DNA of 64,000 bases. It comes from Gammaproteobacteria bacterium. GTDB lineage: Bacteria > Pseudomonadota > Gammaproteobacteria > Steroidobacterales > GCA-2729495. Below, piece after piece: positions 59,353-64,000 of the stretch; within the stretch, counting starts at the first letter, position 1, and each line of letters starts with the position of its first letter. The translations under genes were made by a program, and so were the position numbers. The stretch covers positions 1 to 64,000 of the forward strand of contig QUBU01000014.1 of NCBI GenBank assembly GCA_014337915.1, in the 5' to 3' direction. The notes beneath the pieces were generated by a model. That model saw only the letters and a program-made list of their open reading frames with translations, searched no databases and had not been told where the DNA came from.

Positions 59353-59426
59353 TGGGGGATCGTCTAGTGGTAGGACAGCGGACTCTGACTCCGTTAACCT
59401 AGGTTCGAATCCTAGTCCCCCAGCCA
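59353..59426 (+). tRNA. tRNA-Gln (CUG anticodon)
   Basis: 74 nt with CCA encoded. Acceptor TGGGGGA (59353-59359) pairs with TCCCCCA; the anticodon arm CGGA/TCCG closes the loop CTCTGAC, anticodon CTG; the T arm is CTAGG-TTCGAAT-CCTAG; the discriminator is G. The U1-A72 pair is a known glutaminyl-tRNA synthetase identity feature. It is 47 bp after rpsI with no evident promoter, so it may be transcribed from the rplM promoter. Confidence 0.95.
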
Positions 59427-59443
59427 GTCCAAGGCCGGAAGAA

Positions 59444-59468
59444 GCCCACCCCAGAGGTGGGCTTTTTT
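59444..59468 (+). terminator. intrinsic terminator after tRNA-Gln
   Basis: GCCCACC (59444-59450), loop CCAGA, GGTGGGC (59456-59462), TTTTTT (59463-59468). Outer GGCCGG/CCGGCC bases could extend it. It separates the tRNA from the converging rpiA. Confidence 0.88.
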
Positions 59469-59479
59469 CTGTCGCCGGC

Positions 59480-60142
59480 CTAGCGCCGGTCGAAGCGCTT
59501 GATGCCAGCGTCCTCGGCCATGAGGATCACGTCCGCCGGGCGGCTGGCGAAGATGCCCACGGTCACCACGCCGGCGATCTGGTTGAAGCGCGCCTCCATG
59601 TCCGGCGGGTTGGTGATCGACAGCTGGTGCACGTCGAGGATGACGTTGCCGTTGTCGGTGACGAAGCCCTTGCGCAGGATCGGCTGGCCGCGGGCCCGCA
59701 CCATCTGCCGCGCCACGTACGACTGCGCCATCGGCACCACTTCCACCGGCAGCGGGAACCGGCCGAGGACCGCCACCCACTTGGAGTCGTCGATGATGCA
59801 GACGAAGCGGCGCGAGGCCGCCGCCAGCACCTTTTCCCGGGTCAGCGCGCCGCCGCCGCCCTTGATCAGGTGGAAGTGCTTATTGGCCTCGTCGGCCCCG
59901 TCGACGTAGAGGTCCAGGTCTCCGGTCTCGGCCAGCTCCGCGACCTCGAAGCCGGCCGCCTTCAGGCGCTGCTCGGTCTCCCGCGAGCTGGCGGTGACGG
60001 CGGCGATCCGGTCGCGTACCCGGGCCAGTTCCTCGATGAAGAGATTGACCGTCGAGCCAGTGCCCACGCCGAGCCGGACGCCGGGTTCGATGAATTCGAT
60101 GGCGGCCCTGGCTGCCTGTCGCTTCTTCTGCGCCTGGTCCAT
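59480..60142 (-). CDS. rpiA: ribose-5-phosphate isomerase A
   Basis: 220 residues (E. coli 219), ATG at 60142. GVGTGSTVNLFIEEL (about residues 25-39), YVDGADEANKHFHLIKGGGG and ALTREKV with the catalytic Glu, and GFVTDNGNVILDV are complete. It interconverts ribose-5-P and ribulose-5-P. Confidence 0.96.
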   Translation of the reverse strand: MDQAQKKRQAARAAIEFIEPGVRLGVGTGSTVNLFIEELARVRDRIAAVTASSRETEQRLKAAGFEVAELAETGDLDLYVDGADEANKHFHLIKGGGGALTREKVLAAASRRFVCIIDDSKWVAVLGRFPLPVEVVPMAQSYVARQMVRARGQPILRKGFVTDNGNVILDVHQLSITNPPDMEARFNQIAGVVTVGIFASRPADVILMAEDAGIKRFDRR

Positions 60143-60251
60143 GCGTGCTCCCGTCTGGTGAGGGCCGGCCTGTGCTCTGTTGCAGATGATAGCGATTTTT
60201 GCCGGGATTTCCGCGGTCGGCAGCGAAGCTGCTCGATGGACCCCGGATAGA

Positions 60252-60278
60252 AATGTGCCCGCCAGAGGCGGGCACATT
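60252..60278 (-). terminator. 12-bp hairpin, probable terminator of the lysine-peptide transcript
   Basis: A 12-bp perfect stem (AATGTGCCCGCC with GGCGGGCACATT) around a 3-nt loop. On the minus strand ATTTCT follows, a weak U tract. It separates the small lysine-rich gene from rpiA. Confidence 0.55.
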
Positions 60279-60303
60279 CATCAGACACTTCCTTTTGGGA
60301 AGC

Positions 60304-60329
60304 CGCGGGAACCGTTGCCGGTTCCCGCG
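60304..60329 (-). other. 11-bp hairpin with a GCAA tetraloop
   Basis: CGCGGGAACCG and CGGTTCCCGCG enclose TTGC; on the minus (transcribed) strand the loop is GCAA, a GNRA-type tetraloop. It starts 15 nt after the stop of the lysine-rich peptide gene. A smaller CTTCC/GGAAG stem follows before the final hairpin. Confidence 0.6.
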
Positions 60330-60344
60330 ATTTGCCAGCTATTG

Positions 60345-60407
60345 CTAGCGCTTCTTCTTGGCCTTCTTCTTGGCCTTCTTCTTCGAAGCAGCTTTCTTCT
60401 TTGCCAT
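60345..60407 (-). CDS. 20-residue lysine-rich peptide
   Basis: ATG at 60407, stop TAG at 60345. The product is MAKKKAAS followed by KKK-A-KKK-A-KKK-R: 12 of 20 residues are Lys. AGGAG lies 9 nt upstream of the ATG (60417-60421), and a TATACT -10 is placed for a leader of about 27 nt. It resembles the tails of histone H1-like or nucleoid-associated Lys/Ala proteins, so nucleic-acid binding is plausible. Too short for family assignment. Confidence 0.6.
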   Translation of the reverse strand: MAKKKAASKKKAKKKAKKKR

Positions 60408-60440
60408 GACATTGGTCTCCTGTCGGGGTAACCGCGGTTG

Positions 60441-60446
60441 AGTATA
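60441..60446 (-). promoter_or_regulatory. -10 element of the lysine-peptide gene
   Basis: TATACT on the minus strand inside an AT-rich island (60436-60475) that contrasts with the flanking DNA. No consensus -35: the hexamer 17 bp upstream reads GTGGAA. Start expected near 60434. Confidence 0.45.
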
Positions 60447-60563
60447 TACAACCGAAATCAAAATTCCACTGATTACAGTGAACTGATCCGCAGATTTTTT
60501 GTCGGCGAGCATCCGGCTGGTGCTCGCTGGTCCGCCGGCGCGTGCCGGCGCATGGCACGTGGC

Positions 60564-61133
60564 TCAGAACAATCTGACGCCCGCTTCCGTCACCACCGCG
60601 TGCATGCCGACATCCCACGAACGTGCCGGCAGCGACGCCACGCACTGGAATTCATGGGCGAGGCCGACGAGTCGCGGGCGCTGCCAGCTGCCACGCTGTC
60701 GCGTGAAGGCGAAGCTGCGATCGTAGTAGCCGCCGCCCATGCCGAGCCGTCGTCCGCCTGCATCGAAGGCCACCAGTGGCGCCAGCACAACGTCGAGCTG
60801 CGTGCCCCGCAGCCAGGTGGCGGCGTCCGACAGTGGCTCGGGAATGCCGTAGCGGTTGCGCGCCATCGGGATGCCGGGGTGCCAGGCGGCGAACAGCAGC
60901 CCGCGGCCGTGCACTACCGGCAGGAAGATCCGTCGGCCGCGCGCCACCGCTGCCTCCATGAAGCCGGTGCAATCCACCTCGCCGTCGATCGCCATGTAGC
61001 AGGCGATGCGCTGGCAGCGGGCCAGCAGCGGCAGCTGCCAGAGGCTGTGGGCAATGCTGGCGGAATGGGCGGCGAGCTGCCCGGGCGACAGCTGTACGCG
61101 GCGGCGACGCATGCTGGCGCGCAGGGCCTTCAC
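60564..61133 (-). CDS. ygfA: 5-formyltetrahydrofolate cyclo-ligase
   Basis: 189 residues from GTG at 61133; ATG at 61112 (182 residues, the E. coli length) is an alternative. Converts 5-formyl-THF to 5,10-methenyl-THF. RRRRVQLSPGQ at the N-terminus, LGMGGGYYDRSF (phosphate/ATP loop) and GLAHEFQ are seen. It is 45 nt downstream of the 6S RNA on the same strand, the conserved ssrS-ygfA arrangement. Two GC hairpins (60505-60527, 60533-60550) follow its stop. Confidence 0.92.
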   Translation of the reverse strand: MKALRASMRRRRVQLSPGQLAAHSASIAHSLWQLPLLARCQRIACYMAIDGEVDCTGFMEAAVARGRRIFLPVVHGRGLLFAAWHPGIPMARNRYGIPEPLSDAATWLRGTQLDVVLAPLVAFDAGGRRLGMGGGYYDRSFAFTRQRGSWQRPRLVGLAHEFQCVASLPARSWDVGMHAVVTEAGVRLF

Positions 61134-61177
61134 TCGGGAGCACCCGGCACGGTGGCAGGAGGAGGTGGAGGATGGCG

Positions 61178-61355
61178 TTCCCGCATGTGCCGTCTCAAGC
61201 CGTCGCTCTCGGACCCGAGCGAAAGGTGGGACAGACCGTGGCAGAGCAGGCTTTCCGCCCGGGGCGGTAATGCACAAAGCTGCCGACAGGCCCAGGTCCC
61301 TGCAGTGCATTTAAGGGTCGAAGGCAGTCAGCCCTACTCGAACACCGCAGGAAAC
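61178..61355 (-). ncRNA. ssrS: 6S RNA
   Basis: About 178 nt between zapA and ygfA, its conserved place. The 5' end TTTCCTGCGGTGTTCG pairs with the 3' end ACGGCACATGCGGGAA as the closing stem. AATGCAC and GTGCATT form an internal stem on the way to the apical loop, around the open-promoter-mimicking bubble. A perfect TATAAT (minus, 61372-61367) lies 11 nt upstream. 6S RNA sequesters sigma-70 RNA polymerase in stationary phase. Ends are estimated from pairing. Confidence 0.85.
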
Positions 61356-61366
61356 GCCGTCACTGA

Positions 61367-61372
61367 TTATAC
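61367..61372 (-). promoter_or_regulatory. -10 element of 6S RNA
   Basis: Exact TATAAT on the minus strand, 11 bases before the estimated mature 5' end, so the primary transcript would carry a few extra 5' bases. No good -35 is seen. Confidence 0.6.
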
Positions 61373-61424
61373 GGCGATGCCTGGTGGAAAATGCGACGCA
61401 TGCCAGGCTTTGCGCCCGGGGGCT

Positions 61425-61736
61425 TCAGAGCTCGAGTTGCTGGCCCGGGCGCAGCGCACCCTCGACGCGCTCGCGCATGGCACGTACGCGCGCCTTCGCC
61501 CTGGTTTCGAGCGCTTCACCCCGTTCCCGCGACCGCAGCAATTCGTTCGCCATGTTCAGGGCCGCCATGACGGCGATGCGCTCGAGGCCAACCACGCGGC
61601 CGCCGTCACGGATCTCGCGCATCTTGCTGTTGAGCAGCTCCGCTGAATCCAGCAGCGCGGAACGTTCCTCGGGAGAGCAGGACACCTGGTAATCCCGCTC
61701 CAGGATCCGGATGTTGACCCTGGTTGCCTCGCTCAT
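61425..61736 (-). CDS. zapA: cell division protein ZapA
   Basis: 103 residues (E. coli 109). Promotes FtsZ protofilament bundling. VNIRILERDYQVSCSPEERS (about residues 8-27) and MREIRDGGRVVGLERIAVMA with AALNMANELL are the family core, ending in a coiled-coil helix. It overlaps the preceding ZapB-like gene by four bases (ATGA). Confidence 0.93.
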   Translation of the reverse strand: MSEATRVNIRILERDYQVSCSPEERSALLDSAELLNSKMREIRDGGRVVGLERIAVMAALNMANELLRSRERGEALETRAKARVRAMRERVEGALRPGQQLEL

Positions 61737-61963
61737 GTGCCGTGCTCCATGGCCTTCAGGCGCCCGATCATCGCTTCCACCCGGGCGCGCACCTGCTCGT
61801 TTTTCTGCAGCAGGTTGGCACGTTCGGCGGTGAGGGCATCCTGGCGCTGCCGGAGGGAACGGTTCTCCTCCTTCAGCTGGTTGCAGGTCACGACGAGGTC
61901 ATCCAGCCGCTTGCCGAGCCGCTCGAGTTCGTCGCCGAAGGACCTCTCGCTGTCTTCCGTCAT
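61733..61963 (-). CDS. ZapB-like coiled-coil protein (TIGR02449 type)
   Basis: 76 residues from ATG at 61963. Almost entirely coiled coil: LERLGKRLDDLVVTCNQLKE, ENRSLRQRQDALTAERANLL and QKNEQVRARVEAMIGRLKAM. Such proteins sit directly before zapA in many gammaproteobacteria and are thought to act in Z-ring assembly. There is no ribosome-binding site; the promoter's -10 is 6 nt upstream, so the mRNA may be leaderless. Confidence 0.85.
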   Translation of the reverse strand: MTEDSERSFGDELERLGKRLDDLVVTCNQLKEENRSLRQRQDALTAERANLLQKNEQVRARVEAMIGRLKAMEHGT

Positions 61964-61969
61964 CAAATG

Positions 61970-61999
61970 AATATAGTTCTGCCCCCCGGGGACGGTCAA
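61970..61999 (-). promoter_or_regulatory. promoter of the zapB-like/zapA operon
   Basis: On the minus strand TTGACC (61999-61994), 18 bp, TATATT (61975-61970). The predicted start falls on or beside the A of the ATG at 61963. Confidence 0.65.
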
Positions 62000-62094
62000 A
62001 TGCGCGGCCCGGTGGCCGATGCTAGGATAATTGCCCTGCCGGAGCATCGCCCGGTTATGCAAAACACAAGGATGCCGGCGCGGCTGAAACCCAC

Positions 62095-62673
62095 ATGGCC
62101 AGCACAGGATTGCCGAGCTTTTCCCTCATCGAGGACGCCCTGGGTGAGCTGGGTGCCAGCCCGGGCGTCACCGAGGCGCACGGCAGCCTCTGCGGGCTGG
62201 CCTGCGTGCTCGGTGGGCGGGCCGGGCCGGCCTGGGTCGCCTCGCTGCTGACTGCCGACGGCGCCGCCGAGGCGGGTGCCGACACCGCGGACCTGCTCGG
62301 GGCCCTGGCCGAGGCCAGCTGCGCGGCACTGTCGGAAGGCGCCATGGCCTTCACGTTGCTGTTGCCACCCGACGAGCGCCCGCTCGCCGAACGCACCGAG
62401 GCGCTGGGCGCCTGGTGCACCGGCTTCATGGAAGGGCTCGGTGAAGCCGCCGCCAGCCCCGGGGCGCGTGCCGCGCTCGCCAGCGATACCGCACGGGAGA
62501 TCATCGGCGACTTCGCCGAAATTGCCCGGGCCACCGTCGGCCAGGCCGAGACCGAGCCGGAGGGCGAGGCCGCCTATGCCGAGCTGGTCGAGTTCGTGCG
62601 CGTCAGCGTCCAGCTCATGTTCGAGGAGTTGCACGAAGCGCGTGGCGCGGCGGGCAACGCCAGCCTGCACTGA
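62095..62673 (+). CDS. ygfB: YgfB/YecA family (UPF0149) protein
   Basis: 192 residues (E. coli YgfB 192). All-helical family: EAHGSLCGLACVLG near residue 27, ALGAWCTGFMEGLG (about residues 103-116) and EIIGDFAEIAR near 139 are typical. It is just upstream of pepP, as in E. coli ygfB-pepP-ubiH-ubiI. YgfB affects antibiotic resistance regulation in Pseudomonas; its role here is unknown. GATAAT at 62026-62031 may be its -10. Confidence 0.9.
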   Translation: MASTGLPSFSLIEDALGELGASPGVTEAHGSLCGLACVLGGRAGPAWVASLLTADGAAEAGADTADLLGALAEASCAALSEGAMAFTLLLPPDERPLAERTEALGAWCTGFMEGLGEAAASPGARAALASDTAREIIGDFAEIARATVGQAETEPEGEAAYAELVEFVRVSVQLMFEELHEARGAAGNASLH

Positions 62674-62683
62674 CGGCCCGGCC

Positions 62684-63994
62684 GTGAAAGCCAGCGAGTT
62701 CCTCCGGCGCCGGCGCCAGCTGATGCGCATGATCGGCCGCGGCGGCATCGGCATCCTGCCGGCCGCCCCCGCCCGGCTGCGCAACCGTGACGTGGAGTAT
62801 CCCTACCGGCAGGACAGCGACTTCTTCTACATCACCGGTTTCCCCGAGCCCGAGGCGATCGCGGTGCTGGCGCCGGGCCGGCCCCAGGGCGAGTACATCC
62901 TGTTCTGCCGGGATCGTGACCCGCTGCGCGAGACCTGGGACGGCGCCCGCGCCGGGCCCGAGCAGGCGGTGTCCGGTTACGGTGCCAGCGACGCATTCCC
63001 CATCAGCGATGTCGACGAGATCCTGCCCGGCATCATCGAGCAGGCGGAGCGCGTGTACTACACGATGGGCGCGAACCCGGAATTCGACAGCCGCCTGATC
63101 GGCTGGGTGACGGCGCTGCGCAGCCGGGGCAGCCCCGGCACCCACACGCCCGACGAGTTCATCGCGCTCGACCATTTCCTGCACGACATGCGCCTGTACA
63201 AAAGCCGCGCCGAACTCGGCTGCCTGCGACGTGCGGCTGCCGTGACCACCAGCGCCCATCGTCGGGCCATGGCGCGCTGCCAGCCCGGCCTCCATGAATA
63301 CGAGATCGAGGCGGAATACCTCCACGAATTCCGGCGCCATGGCATGCAGCCGGCCTACCTGCCCATCGTCGGCTCCGGGCCCAATGCCTGCGTGCTGCAC
63401 TATTCGGCGAACCGACGGCAGATGCAGGAAGGTGACCTGCTGCTGGTCGATGCCGGCAGCGAACACGACTGCTATGCCGCCGATGTCACACGCACCTGGC
63501 CGGTGGGCGGGCGCTTCACGCCGGCGCAGCGCGCCATCTACGAAGTGGTGCTGGAGGCCCAGCAGGCCGCGTTTCGGGCGATCGCCGCCGGCAACCACTG
63601 GAACGAGCCGCATGATGCCGCGGTGGCAGTCATCGCCCGCGGCCTGCGCCGCCTCGGCATCCTGGAAGGTACGCCGGCCGCCATCATCCGCAACGGCGAC
63701 TACCGCCGGTTCTTCATGCATCGCACCGGTCACTGGCTCGGCATGGATGTGCACGATGTGGGCGACTACAAGGTCGGCGACCAGTGGCGGATGCTGGAAC
63801 CGGGCATGGTGCTGACCGTGGAACCCGGGATCTACATTCCGCCGGGCACACGCGGCGTCGCACCGCGCTGGCAGGGCATCGGCGTGCGCATCGAGGACGA
63901 TGTGCTGGTGACCGGCGACGGCATCGAGGTGCTGACCGGCGACCTGCCCACCGACCCGGATGCGATCGAGGCCCTGGTGGGTACGGCAGCATGA
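62684..63994 (+). CDS. pepP: Xaa-Pro aminopeptidase
   Basis: 436 residues from GTG at 62684 (E. coli 441). Removes N-terminal residues before proline. Metal ligands: LLVDAGSEHDCYAADVTRTW (two Asp), HRTGHWLGMDVHDVG (His), TVEPGIYIP (Glu), GIGVRIEDDVLVT (Glu). The substrate-domain YPYRQDSDFFYITGFPEP is diagnostic. Its stop overlaps the next start (ATGA at 63991). A second M24 peptidase, pepQ, is also in this window. Confidence 0.95.
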   Translation: MKASEFLRRRRQLMRMIGRGGIGILPAAPARLRNRDVEYPYRQDSDFFYITGFPEPEAIAVLAPGRPQGEYILFCRDRDPLRETWDGARAGPEQAVSGYGASDAFPISDVDEILPGIIEQAERVYYTMGANPEFDSRLIGWVTALRSRGSPGTHTPDEFIALDHFLHDMRLYKSRAELGCLRRAAAVTTSAHRRAMARCQPGLHEYEIEAEYLHEFRRHGMQPAYLPIVGSGPNACVLHYSANRRQMQEGDLLLVDAGSEHDCYAADVTRTWPVGGRFTPAQRAIYEVVLEAQQAAFRAIAAGNHWNEPHDAAVAVIARGLRRLGILEGTPAAIIRNGDYRRFFMHRTGHWLGMDVHDVGDYKVGDQWRMLEPGMVLTVEPGIYIPPGTRGVAPRWQGIGVRIEDDVLVTGDGIEVLTGDLPTDPDAIEALVGTAA

Positions 63995-64000
63995 GCGCTG
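63991..64000 (+). CDS. start of next gene, probably ubiH (truncated)
   Basis: Only ATGAGCGCTG is present, overlapping the pepP stop by four bases. The conserved order ygfB-pepP-ubiH makes a UbiH-type FAD hydroxylase of ubiquinone synthesis the best guess, but three codons prove nothing. Confidence 0.4.

Noticed and set aside
60456..60461. TTGATT as -35 for the lysine-peptide gene
   Set aside because: Only 9 bp from the TATACT -10, too close for a sigma-70 promoter.

Overview
This is a GC-rich (about two thirds G+C by eye) chromosomal window from a gammaproteobacterium. The gene order is diagnostic: str-S10-spc-alpha ribosomal operons; miaB-ybeZ-ybeY-corC-lnt; leuS-lptE and holA-nadD-rsfS-rlmH; maf-rng-yhdP-nitrilase-tldD; and zapA-6S RNA-ygfA facing ygfB-pepP-(ubiH). 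A Coq7-type ubiquinone hydroxylase in place of UbiF, a Crp of Crp/Clp type, and high GC point to a lineage near Xanthomonadales, Nevskiales or Steroidobacterales rather than the Enterobacterales; the exact order is inference. I see no prophage, insertion sequence, CRISPR array or toxin-antitoxin system. It is core chromosome with a few accessory inserts.

Layout. 1-14054: the end of tuf, then 29 uninterrupted genes (rpsJ to rplQ) with secY and rpoA. The only sizeable gap, between rpsJ and rplC, carries a good promoter and a structured leader. 14087-16436: a three-gene accessory module (methyltransferase, unknown predicted beta-sandwich protein, glycosyltransferase-like protein). 16462-22157 (minus): pepQ, RND adaptor, RND pump. 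22217-32551: trpS, a repeat-rich lipoprotein, uvrA/ssb divergent, then miaB-ybeZ-ybeY-corC-lnt. 32751-41597: leuS-lptE, hisI (minus), cysS-sufE-yidD-UPF0434, holA-nadD-rsfS-rlmH. 41600-51914: maf-rng-yhdP-nitrilase-tldD, purE (minus), pmbA. 51922-57456: rbn and purC (minus), djlA-rpe (plus), crp and coq7 (minus). 57589-64000: a DUF481 protein, rplM-rpsI, tRNA-Gln, rpiA, a 20-residue lysine peptide gene, ygfA, 6S RNA, zapA, a ZapB-like gene, ygfB, pepP and the first bases of the next gene.

Functional themes are translation (26 ribosomal proteins from S10 to L17 plus L13/S9, three aminoacyl-tRNA synthetases, a tRNA, RsfS, RlmH, YbeY, MiaB), envelope biogenesis (SecY, Lnt, LptE, YidD, YhdP, RND pump) and growth-phase regulation (Crp, 6S RNA). 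The most interesting non-coding signals are two in-phase CRP-type palindromes upstream of crp, mutually exclusive hairpins in the rpsJ-rplC leader, a probably leaderless ZapB-like mRNA, and a short structured transcript coding for a peptide that is 60% lysine.
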